Shown here: one piece after another, positions 19,681 through 29,363 of the stretch
Layout: every line of letters starts with the position of its first letter
Position numbering within the stretch: the stretch's first letter is position 1
From: Archangium lansingense
GTDB lineage: Bacteria > Myxococcota > Myxococcia > Myxococcales > Myxococcaceae
Assembly: GCF_026626635.1 (NCBI RefSeq)
Contig: NZ_JAPNKA010000001.1
Location: 5,766,001 to 5,830,000, forward strand
Direction: 5' to 3'
DNA: 64,000 nt
The notes under the pieces: model-generated
The model's database searches: none
What the model saw: only the letters and a program-made list of their open reading frames with translations
What the model was told of the DNA's origin: nothing
Made by a program: the position numbers and the translations under genes

Positions 19681-19720
19681 AAAGGGTCGGTCACGTAAGT
19701 GGCCGGCCCTTTTTGTTTTT
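19681..19720 (+). terminator. Rho-independent terminator of tRNA-Thr
   Basis: A 14-bp stem (left arm 19681-19694, right arm 19699-19712, two U-G wobbles) with a GTAA tetraloop, followed directly by TTTTGTTTTT. It begins 4 bases after the tRNA. Confidence 0.88.
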
Positions 19721-19774
19721 CCTGTCGGGTAATGCCGACACGGACCTGCCAGTCTCCAACTCCCGGAGGTAGGC

Positions 19775-21184
19775 GTGTCCACCCGTCTTGCTGGCTCACG
19801 CCCGTCAGGCACGCAGCCGCGCCCCTGGTTGAGGGCTTGGGCCCTCATTGTCCTCTTCCTCCACGCCGCGTGTGTCACGAGCGTGCCTCGGGGAAGCCCG
19901 CGGACACCCCCTTTCCATGAGGCCGCGCGATCATCCGCGGCTATCGAGGAGGCGGAGAGCGAGGTCGCGGACGAGCTGGTTCGCCTCTCCCTGCCCACCC
20001 GATTCGGGGCAGTGCGGGTGAGCGACTTCGAGCTCAACGAAGCCCTCACCGTCCTGGTGCTGAACATGCCGCTGCGGGTGGCCGGCTCTCACTTCCCGCT
20101 CTATCTCCACCGGAAGCTGGCGCTGGCCTCGGTTCCGCTCACAGGCGAGGAGTGGCGCACGCCCCTCGCGCGGTCCTACGGAAGCTTCTGCGAGCGGCAA
20201 GGTACGCCGGGCGACTGCCTCGGGTTGTTCAAGGACGGGCCGGGCCTGGACGGCGAGGACAAGCGCGACCTCGCCCTGGCGCTCTCCGTGAATGCGGCGC
20301 TGGAGGCCCGCGACGCGGAACTGCGCTCCATGTTCTCCACGACGCAGCTGTGGATGACGCTGAGCCTCACCCTCGTTGGATACATGGCTTTGATTGCGGC
20401 ACCCGAGCCCGTTTCGAAGGGCGTCGCCGCTGCGCTCGCTCTGCTCATGTGGGGCTACCTGGGTTGGGAGCTCTTCGACCTGGTGCGGGCCTACTTTCAG
20501 CTTTGGGAAGAGGCGGCGGAGGCCAGCACGTTCGCGGAACTGCGCGAGGCGGGAGACCGATTCGGCAAGGTCATCGGGCCCAACAGCGTGCGGATTCTGC
20601 TCCTGCTGGGTACGGCGGCGGTGGGGGATACGGTGGCGCTCGTGTCCAAGGCCCCGACGCTACCGGGCTTCGCGAAAGCGGCCGGTGCGCTCGAGTCCCA
20701 TGCCGGCATCCGAGACGTGCTGACGGCAGTGCAGGAAGCGGACAAGGTGAATGCCGCCGTGGCCGAGGGCACCTTCAGTGTCGTCCTGCCCGCCAACGTC
20801 TTGAGCATGGCAGCGAGGGGCTCTCTGACTCGCGCGGACCCGCCGAAGAAGAAGCCGGACGTGCACCACATCGCCACCATTGAGAACGAGGTTTCCACCG
20901 CGCGTGGCGGACCCTGGACACCACGGCTCAAGAAGATCTTCGACAAGGCCGGCATGAGGATGAAGGACGTGGAGAACACGGTGCCCATCGAGGGCCACAA
21001 GGGGCCTCATCCTGAGCGGTATCATCGCATTGTGTTCCGAGAACTGGACCAGGCGATGCAGGGCTGCCGTGGTGCCACGGAGTGCCGGGCTGCGCTGACG
21101 AAGGCGCTCGGCGTGCTGGCCAAGGAAATCGCCACGCCGGGCACGGAACTCAACCAGCTCGTTACCCGAGGTGTGTCGCGCTAG
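19775..21184 (+). CDS. SitA-like polymorphic toxin with C-terminal AHH nuclease domain
   Basis: A 469-residue exported protein. GGAGG at 19765-19769 precedes the GTG start. The N-terminus carries a hydrophobic segment ending LIVLFLHAAC, a weak lipobox with Cys33. The middle has hydrophobic helices (LWMTLSLTLVGYMALIAAP; GVAAALALLMWGYLGWELF). The C-terminal toxin region starts near residue 363: HHIATIENEVSTARGGPWT, then FDKAGMRMKDVENTVPI and GHKGPHPERYHRIVFREL, the pattern of the AHH branch of HNH/EndoVII nucleases. Myxobacterial SitA toxins are lipoproteins with such tips passed by outer-membrane exchange. Its Imm11 partner begins 9 bases after its stop. Lipidation and delivery are inferred. 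Confidence 0.85.
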   Translation: MSTRLAGSRPSGTQPRPWLRAWALIVLFLHAACVTSVPRGSPRTPPFHEAARSSAAIEEAESEVADELVRLSLPTRFGAVRVSDFELNEALTVLVLNMPLRVAGSHFPLYLHRKLALASVPLTGEEWRTPLARSYGSFCERQGTPGDCLGLFKDGPGLDGEDKRDLALALSVNAALEARDAELRSMFSTTQLWMTLSLTLVGYMALIAAPEPVSKGVAAALALLMWGYLGWELFDLVRAYFQLWEEAAEASTFAELREAGDRFGKVIGPNSVRILLLLGTAAVGDTVALVSKAPTLPGFAKAAGALESHAGIRDVLTAVQEADKVNAAVAEGTFSVVLPANVLSMAARGSLTRADPPKKKPDVHHIATIENEVSTARGGPWTPRLKKIFDKAGMRMKDVENTVPIEGHKGPHPERYHRIVFRELDQAMQGCRGATECRAALTKALGVLAKEIATPGTELNQLVTRGVSR

Positions 21185-21193
21185 ATATCCGGC

Positions 21194-21760
21194 ATGTCTC
21201 AGCGCTTCTTCGAGTTGTACGACGATGTTTACGTTCCGGGTCGTTGGCACCTGGACAATCCGACCGACAGACAGGGGCGTGAGGTGGACGACCCCTGGGT
21301 ATTCAGGAGTGGCGAACCCGTGCGCATCGAGGGGCGATTGAAGGTTCCCATCGAGCATGCGGGTAGAGCGCTCGATTTCAGTCTCGCGGGCCTGAGCGTC
21401 CCCGTCGTCCATGTCAGGGCAGCCAACATTTTCACGGAGCTCGCCCCTGACGACGTGCAGCTCCTCCCCGTGGACATTGAAGGCCAGCCGGACCAGTACC
21501 TCATCCTCGTGGCCACGCGGCTCATCCCCTGTATCGATGAGCGGGCTTCCCGGATCCGGCTCTGGACGCACGAGGATGGGCTGCCTCACAAAGTCGGGCA
21601 GTACGCCTCCGTGCGTGACATGCGCATCGATCCGTCGAGAGTGGGCGGTGCCAGGGTGTTCCGCGCTCGGGGGTGGTCAGGCCCTCTCCTCATCTCCGGG
21701 GACCTCAAGGAAGCTTTGGAGCGCGCGGGCATTACCGGGGTGAAGTTCGAGGAGGTCTGA
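21194..21760 (+). CDS. Imm11-family immunity protein
   Basis: A 188-residue protein of the Imm11 (DUF1629-like) group that accompanies AHH toxins. Characteristic stretches are RFFELYDDVYVPGRWHL, DDPWVF, IFTELAPDDVQLLPVDIEGQ, LVATRLIPCIDERAS, GQYASVRDMRIDPSRV and a final ITGVKFEEV. It has no signal peptide, so it should act in the cytoplasm, where it would block the nuclease domain of the toxin encoded just upstream. A clear homologue forms the first half of the protein at 43670-44917. Confidence 0.88.
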   Translation: MSQRFFELYDDVYVPGRWHLDNPTDRQGREVDDPWVFRSGEPVRIEGRLKVPIEHAGRALDFSLAGLSVPVVHVRAANIFTELAPDDVQLLPVDIEGQPDQYLILVATRLIPCIDERASRIRLWTHEDGLPHKVGQYASVRDMRIDPSRVGGARVFRARGWSGPLLISGDLKEALERAGITGVKFEEV

Positions 21761-21846
21761 TGGGATCTGAGCTGCGCCCGAGGAGCACCCTCCAGCGCAG
21801 CAGGATGGTGAAGTCGCTCACCGTCTTGGTGTTCTGGTGTGGGAGG

Positions 21847-22383
21847 TCAGCGCCCGAGCTTCGGGCCGCCAAAGCGGACGCCCAGTTCGAGCCCCACCAT
21901 TGCCAGGAGGTCCCTGGGGATGAACTCCCCGACGACTCCCACGTAGACGCGGTCGAAGAGCGTCGCGCCCACCGCCGCCTGGAGGCTCGGCCGGAATCCC
22001 TCGCCGAACATCAGAGGCACCCCGACTCGCGTGTAGATGGGTCCGGCGTCGAGTCGGACGGCGGGTGTCACCGCGAGTCGGAAGTCCGGAAACCCCCACG
22101 CGTCCTGCACGGGTACCATCGCCGACAGGCCGAGCTCAGCAGCGAAGAGTCGCGACAGACGATAGGTGGGGACGATATCCGCGGTCACCCACCCTCCGTC
22201 CCGAAGCGTGTGCGTCCTGATGGCGCTCACTCCGCTGAATCCGATGAGCGGCCGGACGCCGAGCCCCAGCCGAAGCTCGAAGGTGTTCTCAACTGGAGCG
22301 TGGGTCTCCGCTTCGCCCGACTGGGCCAGTGCCTGCGGCGCCCCCAGCAGCACGAGCATGCAGATCAAGTGGCGCATCGTCAT
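21847..22383 (-). CDS. Exported outer-membrane beta-barrel-like protein
   Basis: A 178-residue protein with a signal peptide (MRHLICMLVLLGAPQALAQ). The mature part alternates polar and hydrophobic residues in short strands (NTFELRLGLGVRPLIGFSGV; YRLSRLFAAELGLSAMVPV; YTRVGVPLMFGEGF; LLAMVGLELGVRFGG), as in small OmpA/OmpW-like barrels. No named family is assigned. Its ATG at 22383 overlaps the stop of the upstream esterase gene by 4 bases, so the two form an operon. Confidence 0.7.
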   Translation of the reverse strand: MTMRHLICMLVLLGAPQALAQSGEAETHAPVENTFELRLGLGVRPLIGFSGVSAIRTHTLRDGGWVTADIVPTYRLSRLFAAELGLSAMVPVQDAWGFPDFRLAVTPAVRLDAGPIYTRVGVPLMFGEGFRPSLQAAVGATLFDRVYVGVVGEFIPRDLLAMVGLELGVRFGGPKLGR

Positions 22384-23297
22384 AGCCGCTCCTCGAACCA
22401 CTTCCAGATGAGCTCGTCCGACTCGGCCCGGTGGGTGGCATCAATGTCGTGGCCAGCGCCTTCGAGGTACTGGACGTGGACTTCCTGCCCGAGCACCTGC
22501 GCCGATGCCGCGAAGGCTCGCTGCACTTCGGGGACAACCATGGTGTCCGCGGTTCCCTGGAGGATCAGCAGCGGCACCTTGGGCCCGCTGCCCATGTAGG
22601 TGAGGTTGCTGACGTCGGCGAAGACCTCGGGCGCATCTCTCACCTTCGTTCCGTCCGGTAGCGCGAGGAACCGGGTGATGTAGGGTTTGATCCACCACTC
22701 CGTCGTCTCATAGACGGAGGCGGGGTCACCGGCGCCGCACATGGATAGCACGGCCTTCACCTCGAGGTTCTCGCTGTAGGGGCAATAGGTTGGCTCGAAG
22801 CGTGCGTCGTTTCGGGCGTACGCTGACATCATCGCGAGGTGCCCGCCGGCGGATCCTCCAATCACACCCACCCGGGTCGTATCCACTTTGTACGTGGCGG
22901 CATTCGCGGCGAGCCACCGGAGCGCACAACGCACGTCCTCCAGCTGCGCCGGCCAGGGATGGAGGGCCTTGCCGTGTCCATCGTCAATGTTCGCGAGTCG
23001 GTAGTTGATGGTCACCCCGACGAAGCCCCGCTGGCTCGCTTCTTGGACTCGTTCTTCTAAATACCCGTCGTTCAAATCTCCGATGACCCATCCGCCACCG
23101 TGGATGAAGACGATCGCGGGAAAGGGCCCCGGCCCCTCTGGCACCGCGATGTCGAGTGTCAGCGGATGCACCCCACCGGGCTCACTTGGGCTGGGCACCT
23201 CCGCGTACGTGACCTTGCCTTCCGAGCTACTGAAAAAACCACCGCATCCCGTGAGGGCCAGAACCAATGCCGCGGGCAACAACCATCTCGTCTTCAT
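22380..23297 (-). CDS. Alpha/beta-hydrolase esterase, lipoprotein
   Basis: A 305-residue exported esterase of the hormone-sensitive-lipase/BD-FAE type. The lipobox is in LVLALTGCGG. HGGGW forms the oxyanion hole, GVIGGSAGGHLA holds the nucleophile Ser, and GTADTMV and EGAGHDIDATH supply the acid and histidine. The start is the ATG at 23297. It is co-transcribed with the beta-barrel-like gene that follows (ATGA overlap). The substrate, probably a short ester, is not determinable. Confidence 0.85.
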   Translation of the reverse strand: MKTRWLLPAALVLALTGCGGFFSSSEGKVTYAEVPSPSEPGGVHPLTLDIAVPEGPGPFPAIVFIHGGGWVIGDLNDGYLEERVQEASQRGFVGVTINYRLANIDDGHGKALHPWPAQLEDVRCALRWLAANAATYKVDTTRVGVIGGSAGGHLAMMSAYARNDARFEPTYCPYSENLEVKAVLSMCGAGDPASVYETTEWWIKPYITRFLALPDGTKVRDAPEVFADVSNLTYMGSGPKVPLLILQGTADTMVVPEVQRAFAASAQVLGQEVHVQYLEGAGHDIDATHRAESDELIWKWFEERL

Positions 23298-23419
23298 GAC
23301 GTGAGCTCCTCAATTCGCGGCAGTAGTCCATTTGTTGGAGAACTTCTAGCGATCTGCTCACGCAGCGAACTCGACGTTCTTCGGTCGTGCGAGGAGCAGG
23401 TGCTGCTGGCAGGAGAGGG

Positions 23420-23535
23420 TGTTGGCCGCGGCCTACAGGCCTGGCGCCCCCTGTTGTCTCGAGCCTACAACCCCCGCACCGCCGCCTCGTCGTTTCGCGG
23501 GTTTGGCGTTGGTCCGCCCCTTGCTCATGGGGAGC
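23420..23535 (+). repeat. Inverted promoter-bearing repeat, copy 1
   Basis: A 116-bp block that matches the reverse complement of 30809-30925 with 10 substitutions and one 1-base gap (about 91%). Inside are two GCCTACA direct repeats (23431-23437, 23463-23469, 32 bases apart), a 19-bp inverted repeat GTTGTCTCGAGCCTACAAC (23453-23471), and at its end a sigma-54-type promoter. It lies just before a lipoprotein gene. Confidence 0.85.
23509..23525 (+). promoter_or_regulatory. Predicted sigma-54 (-24/-12) promoter of the 23565 lipoprotein
   Basis: TTGGTCCGCCCCTTGCT has GG and GC separated by exactly 10 bases and a perfect TTGCT -12 box; the -24 box is TTGG-TCCG against consensus TGGCACG. Predicted transcription start is about 23536, giving a 29-base leader before the ATG at 23565. 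It is conserved in the second copy. Confidence 0.7.
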
Positions 23536-23564
23536 GCGAGACCCCCAAACACGAGGAAACTCTC

Positions 23565-24551
23565 ATGAAGAAGATGATCGGCGCCCTGGCTTCCCTCTCC
23601 CTCGCCGCGTGCGGCCCCCAGATCGAGACGGTGTCCTTCAAGGACGGCATTCCCTCCCAGGAGATGGCGAAGCTGGACGTGCCCTCGACGACCTCGCAGC
23701 GCATTGACGACGGTGTCGCCACCGTGCGGCAGCAGTCCTATGGCGACCTGTCCGGCACCTGGCTCGTGACCGGCGGCACGGTGCTCGTCGTCAACGGCGC
23801 CACCCTGTGGACGCTTGGCTCGCTCAACTTCGTGGCGGGTTTCGAGCCGACCTCCGACGACGGCACCACCGCTGTGTGGGGTCCGCACACCAACGAATGG
23901 GAGCGCACCACCTGGAAGCTGACGGCCGTGCGCACCGCCCCCAACGCCTTCAAGTACACCCTGGAGGCCAAGCCCAAGGGCACCGCCGACAGTGAGTACG
24001 CCGCCGTCATCACCGGTTCGCACACGGTGGCGGTGGATGACGACGGCAAGGCCATCAAGGGCTACGGCGAGGGCCGCTTCGACATCGACTACGACAAGGT
24101 CGCTCGCCTCCCGCACCAGGACAGCAAGAAGGGACGGGTCAGCTTCCACTACGCTCGTCCCAACCCCACGGCCGCTGTCACCGTGGACGTGGACCTGAAG
24201 GAGTTCGTCAACGACGACGCCGCGCCCAACTCGGCCGCCTACCGCTACAGCCAGGTGCCCGAGGGCGAGGGCTCCTTCGAGTTCGCCGTCGACTCCAACA
24301 TCCACTGGTTCGATCTGTCCAAGATTGCCCTGGAGCGCTGGAGCATCAAGAGCCGCTGGACGTCCACGGGCGCGGGCCGCGCGGACGTGCGCGCCTCCGG
24401 GGGCGATCTCGCCAGCCCCGTCACGATGAACGAGTGCTGGGACACGAAGTTCCGCTCCACCTTCCTGGACGGCAGCACGCCCTCGCAGACGAAGTGGGGC
24501 GTCGAGTCCGAGGGCTGCGCCTTCGTCGGCGCGTCCTACTCCACGCGCTGA
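23565..24551 (+). CDS. Lipoprotein of unknown function under a sigma-54-type promoter
   Basis: A 328-residue protein beginning MKKMIGALASLSLAACGPQ, with lipobox LAAC. The mature part is beta-rich (YGDLSGTWLVTGGTVLVVNG; WERTTWKLTAVRTAPNAFKY; GRFDIDYDKVARL; GRVSFHYARPNPTAAVTVDV) and ends with a cysteine pair (NECWDTKF, ESEGCAF). I do not recognise the family. GAGGA at about 23553 precedes the ATG. It converges with the Cys-rich lipoprotein gene 3 bases away and is headed by the conserved promoter repeat, so it probably belongs to the same regulon as the operon 24555-30764. Confidence 0.75.
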   Translation: MKKMIGALASLSLAACGPQIETVSFKDGIPSQEMAKLDVPSTTSQRIDDGVATVRQQSYGDLSGTWLVTGGTVLVVNGATLWTLGSLNFVAGFEPTSDDGTTAVWGPHTNEWERTTWKLTAVRTAPNAFKYTLEAKPKGTADSEYAAVITGSHTVAVDDDGKAIKGYGEGRFDIDYDKVARLPHQDSKKGRVSFHYARPNPTAAVTVDVDLKEFVNDDAAPNSAAYRYSQVPEGEGSFEFAVDSNIHWFDLSKIALERWSIKSRWTSTGAGRADVRASGGDLASPVTMNECWDTKFRSTFLDGSTPSQTKWGVESEGCAFVGASYSTR

Positions 24552-24554
24552 GGC

Positions 24555-25646
24555 TCACCGGCACCAGGTCGTGATGCAGACCTTGTTGCGGCAGGCTCCC
24601 GTGGGGCCGCAGTCCCCGTCCATCAAGCAGGCCTCTCCGGGGGCTACGTACTGCTGGCACACGAGCTGGAGGAAGGCCCCGAAGGCGCACCGGCCTCCGA
24701 GGCAGAGGGCCAGCTCCTTCGTGCCATCCGGGTCGTAACAGGTCTGTCCGTGCTCCCTCCAGGGACGGCAGCGCGCCGTGGCGGCCTCGCAGTAGAGCAG
24801 GCCGCCACACTCAAAGGCCCCGGGAGTGCAGGGCTCGTCCAGGCCCCGGGCCGGGCGGCACTCGCGCGGGGCGTCCGATCCCGCGGCCACGTTGAGCTTC
24901 ACGCAGGCCTGGCCGGGCTCGCACTCGTCGGCGCTCTTGCACACGCCGGATGCCTTGCGCGCGACGCACGCGTTGTCCACGCACGCGGCGTTGGCCTCCG
25001 GCGCGCAGCGGACTCCCCAGGCGCAGGACTCGCCCAGGTTCGCATGCGCGCGGCACACGTTGAGCGAGCAGGTGGAGCCGGGCTGGCACGGGACGCTGCC
25101 GTCACACCCTTTCCCCGCGGGCACGTAGCGCTTGCACACGCCCGTGCAGCCGGTGCTCGTGTCGCACCAGCCGCCCTGGCAGTCCAGGTTGCTGCCACAC
25201 GGGTTGCCTTCCGTCGCCTGGGGCTCCAGGGCCTCGCAACGCGCCAGCAGGTTGCCCTGGCTGAAGTCGTCGAGCGTCATCGCGCCGCAGGGCAGGTCGC
25301 GCAACTGGCGGACGCAGGCGCCGAACCGCTCCGGGACGAAGGTCTGCCGGCCCGTCTGGACGCTCGCCACCACCGAGGCGCACACCGACTCCGTGTCCGC
25401 CAGTCGCTGGTAGCTCTCTGGTGTCATCCCGCCGTAGCACTGGTCCGCGCGCCGGGCGAGCGTCTCCATCGCCGTGCGGCAGGACTCGAGCAGGTGCTCC
25501 TCGGAGCGGGCACCCGCCACGCAGCTCCCCTCGGGGGTGCAGCGCTGGGCACTCGGGCACTGCAGGTCGTCCTGACACGGCGCGCCCGTCACCTGCACGC
25601 TGCAGCCCGCCAGGGCCATCATCATCACTGTCAGCCATGCGCGCAC
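24555..25646 (-). CDS. Cysteine-rich lipoprotein
   Basis: A 363-residue exported lipoprotein (MRAWLTVMMMALAGCSV). About 36 cysteines are spread in short modules such as CQDDLQCPSAQRCTPEGSC, CGSNLDCQGGWCDTSTGC and CLMDGDCGPTGAC, a disulfide-rich pattern common in myxobacterial surface proteins and resembling Dickkopf/EGF-like repeats. It is the last gene of the leftward operon: its GTG start follows the TPR-PEGA stop by 1 base. Probably an outer-membrane or surface protein; no enzymatic motif is seen. Confidence 0.78.
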   Translation of the reverse strand: MRAWLTVMMMALAGCSVQVTGAPCQDDLQCPSAQRCTPEGSCVAGARSEEHLLESCRTAMETLARRADQCYGGMTPESYQRLADTESVCASVVASVQTGRQTFVPERFGACVRQLRDLPCGAMTLDDFSQGNLLARCEALEPQATEGNPCGSNLDCQGGWCDTSTGCTGVCKRYVPAGKGCDGSVPCQPGSTCSLNVCRAHANLGESCAWGVRCAPEANAACVDNACVARKASGVCKSADECEPGQACVKLNVAAGSDAPRECRPARGLDEPCTPGAFECGGLLYCEAATARCRPWREHGQTCYDPDGTKELALCLGGRCAFGAFLQLVCQQYVAPGEACLMDGDCGPTGACRNKVCITTWCR

Positions 25647-25647
25647 G

Positions 25648-26520
25648 TCAGAAGCTCCCCTCGATGAAGAACAGGGCCGTGCCCGCCAGCAGAGCCACGC
25701 CCGCGGTGCCGGTGAGAATGTTGGAGGCCCGCGCCCGGCTCAGGGACGAGTCGTGCAGCCGCTGCGCCTCGGCGCGCTCGTGCGGTCGTGCCAGCAGCTC
25801 CCGCGAGTCGGAGCGCGCCAGCAGCCCGAGTGTCACTGCCCCCGCCGTCGCCACCCCCGCCGCGCCCGCCGCCACCCACGTCCAGACGCGCCTCCTGGAT
25901 TGTCCTGGCTGGACCTCGCTCGCCACGCCGCTCTTCGCCAGGGGCGTGAGCATCAACTGGAGCTCGAGAGGCTCGCCGGGCCGCAGCTCCACGTCGCGCC
26001 GCAGCGGCTGGTAGCCCTCGTGTGTCACCTCGAGCAGGTGCGGGCCCACCTCCAGCTTGTCGCCCCAAGGCGTCACCCCGCGCGCCTGGCCATCCACCTG
26101 GACGCGCGCCCCCGCGGGCTCGCTGGAGACGGTGACCTGGGGGCGGCGCTCCTCTTCGAAGCGCTTCTCCAGCCGGGCGATGAGTGACTCGACGAGCGGT
26201 CGATCCTCCGCGCTGGGCACCATGCGCAGGTAGTCGCGGTAGTAGCCGATGGCCCGCTGGAGATCGCCGAGCTTCTCGTAGCACTGGCCCAGGTTGTAGA
26301 GCACCACGCCGTTGGCGAGCGTCTGGTAGGCGGCCTCGAAGGCGGCGGCGGCTTCGGCGTAGCGGCCCTCCCGGTAGAGGGTCGTTCCGCGCTCGAAATG
26401 CCGGCGGGCGATGGTGCGGGCGGCACCGGGCTCGGCGGCGCTCGCCTCCGTACCTCCCAGGGCGAGCAGCAGCGCGACGAGGAGCGCCGGGAAGGACATG
26501 CGGCGGTGGCGGGTGGTCAT
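25648..26520 (-). CDS. TPR-PEGA domain membrane protein
   Basis: A 290-residue exported protein. Signal peptide (FPALLVALLLALGGTEASA), TPR repeats at about 40-125 (FERGTTLYREGRYAEAAAAF; YNLGQCYEKLGDLQRAIGYY), a PEGA domain at about 128-195 (VTVSSEPAGARVQVDGQARG, HLLEVTHEGYQPLRRDVEL), then a transmembrane helix (VWTWVAAGAAGVATAGAV) and a second hydrophobic segment at the C-terminus. PEGA domains bind or organise surface layers. It is coupled to the kinase gene upstream (7-base gap) and the Cys-rich lipoprotein downstream, so it probably serves as the envelope arm of the kinase system. Confidence 0.85.
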   Translation of the reverse strand: MTTRHRRMSFPALLVALLLALGGTEASAAEPGAARTIARRHFERGTTLYREGRYAEAAAAFEAAYQTLANGVVLYNLGQCYEKLGDLQRAIGYYRDYLRMVPSAEDRPLVESLIARLEKRFEEERRPQVTVSSEPAGARVQVDGQARGVTPWGDKLEVGPHLLEVTHEGYQPLRRDVELRPGEPLELQLMLTPLAKSGVASEVQPGQSRRRVWTWVAAGAAGVATAGAVTLGLLARSDSRELLARPHERAEAQRLHDSSLSRARASNILTGTAGVALLAGTALFFIEGSF

Positions 26521-26527
26521 CGTTGGT

Positions 26528-27928
26528 TCAGAAGGGGTTGGGCTTGAGGTCCTGGACCTTGCCGGTCCGGGGCTTGTCGGGCCGCACGCGTCGCGGAGGG
26601 GGCTTCTTCTGCGTGACGTCTAGCTGCTCGTCCTCGGGCGGGCGCTCGAGCTCTTCGGGGACAGGGGCTGGGGCCGGCTGGGGAGCGGCCTCCTTCGGAG
26701 ACTCCAGGGCTGGAACCGGCGAGGGGGCCGCCACCGGCGCGGAGACGGTGGGAGGCTCTACGGCCGGGCCGCCCGAGGTGACCGCCCACAGTCCCGCGCC
26801 GCCGAGGAGCAGCAGCGCGCCCATGCCTCCCACGAGGAGCCCGCCGCGCCTGCCACGGTGGACCGACTCCAGGCTCTGGGTGGCCACCACGGTGGGCTCG
26901 AGGGGCTCGGCCACGGCAAGTGGAGCGGGTGGTGCGGCGGCTGGGAGCTTAGGTACGCGGCCGGTGGCCATGGCCGGCGTGAGCTGGAGGGGCACACGTC
27001 CCGGGACGAGCGCCTCCAGCCCGGCGCGAAACGTCTCCAGGGTGGGGCGAGCGGCCGGGTCCTTGGCGAGCGCGCTCAGCACCAGCGCGTCCAGCTCCGG
27101 AGGCAGTCCGAGGTCCGGGCGGTGCCGGCTGGGGGGATCTGCGGTGGCCTCCAGGTGCTGCAACATCGTGGCGAAGGTGTTGTCCCCGCGGAAGGGGAGC
27201 GAGCCGGTGCAGACCTCGTAGGTGAGCACACCCACCGAGTACACATCCGCCCGGGCATCCACCGTCCCACCCGCCGCCTGCTCCGGGGCCATGTAGTTGG
27301 CGGTGCCGAGGATGGCGCCCGCCTCGGTGAGAGCGCTACCCGGCTGTCCCTGCATCACCTTGGAGATGCCGAAGTCCACCACCTTGACGAAGTCCGCCTG
27401 CCCCTGGCGCTGCAGGAGCATCACGTTCTGCGGCTTCACGTCCCGGTGGACGATGCCGCGCGTGTGCGCCGCCTCGAGCGCCCGGCACACCTGCATCAGG
27501 ATCGGCACTGCGCGCCACAGTGGGAGGAAGCGCTCGCGCAGCAGCAGCGCACCGAGGCTCTCTCCTTCCAGCAACTCCATGACGTAGAAGAGCTCACCGG
27601 TGGGGGTGCGGCCCAGGTCCGTCACGTTGACGATGTGCTCGTGGCCGATCTGGCTGGCGGCGATGGCCTCCTGCTCGAAGCGGCGGGCGAAGGTGGGATC
27701 TCTCGACAGCTCGCCGCGCAGCAGCTTCACCGCCACGCTCTTGCGCAGGCCCAGGTGCTCGGCGAGGTACACCACGCCCATGCCTCCCGCGCCGAGCGGG
27801 GACAGCAACCGGTAGCGGCCCTCCAGCACGGCGGGCAGCAGCGCCGCGCCGTCACGGGGGCAGTACGAGACGTCCTCCGCGTACTCGCTCTGGCACGTCG
27901 GGCAGCGCGGCATGGGGGCTGGTGTCAT
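26528..27928 (-). CDS. Zinc-ribbon Ser/Thr protein kinase, membrane-anchored
   Basis: A 466-residue kinase. N-terminal zinc ribbon CPTC (9-12) and CPRDG (23-27), then a full Hanks-type kinase: GAGGMGVVY, ATP lysine K68 (AVKLL), HRDVKPQNVML, DFGISK, and MAPEQAAGG. After the kinase come a Pro/Ala linker, one transmembrane helix (GGLLVGGMGALLLLGGAGLW) and an exported Pro-rich tail ending KVQDLKPNPF. All catalytic residues are present. It lies between the FHA sigma-54 activator and the TPR-PEGA gene; FHA domains bind phosphothreonine, so the activator is a plausible substrate or reader. Confidence 0.93.
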   Translation of the reverse strand: MTPAPMPRCPTCQSEYAEDVSYCPRDGAALLPAVLEGRYRLLSPLGAGGMGVVYLAEHLGLRKSVAVKLLRGELSRDPTFARRFEQEAIAASQIGHEHIVNVTDLGRTPTGELFYVMELLEGESLGALLLRERFLPLWRAVPILMQVCRALEAAHTRGIVHRDVKPQNVMLLQRQGQADFVKVVDFGISKVMQGQPGSALTEAGAILGTANYMAPEQAAGGTVDARADVYSVGVLTYEVCTGSLPFRGDNTFATMLQHLEATADPPSRHRPDLGLPPELDALVLSALAKDPAARPTLETFRAGLEALVPGRVPLQLTPAMATGRVPKLPAAAPPAPLAVAEPLEPTVVATQSLESVHRGRRGGLLVGGMGALLLLGGAGLWAVTSGGPAVEPPTVSAPVAAPSPVPALESPKEAAPQPAPAPVPEELERPPEDEQLDVTQKKPPPRRVRPDKPRTGKVQDLKPNPF

Positions 27929-27956
27929 AGCACGAGGGCAGGGGTGGTCATGGACG

Positions 27957-29297
<1,341 letters not shown>

Positions 29298-29363
29298 GTC
29301 CGCCGTGCATAGCACCTTCCGTCCGGGGAGGGCACGCGGCGAGGAGGCACGGGGACGCCGGCG

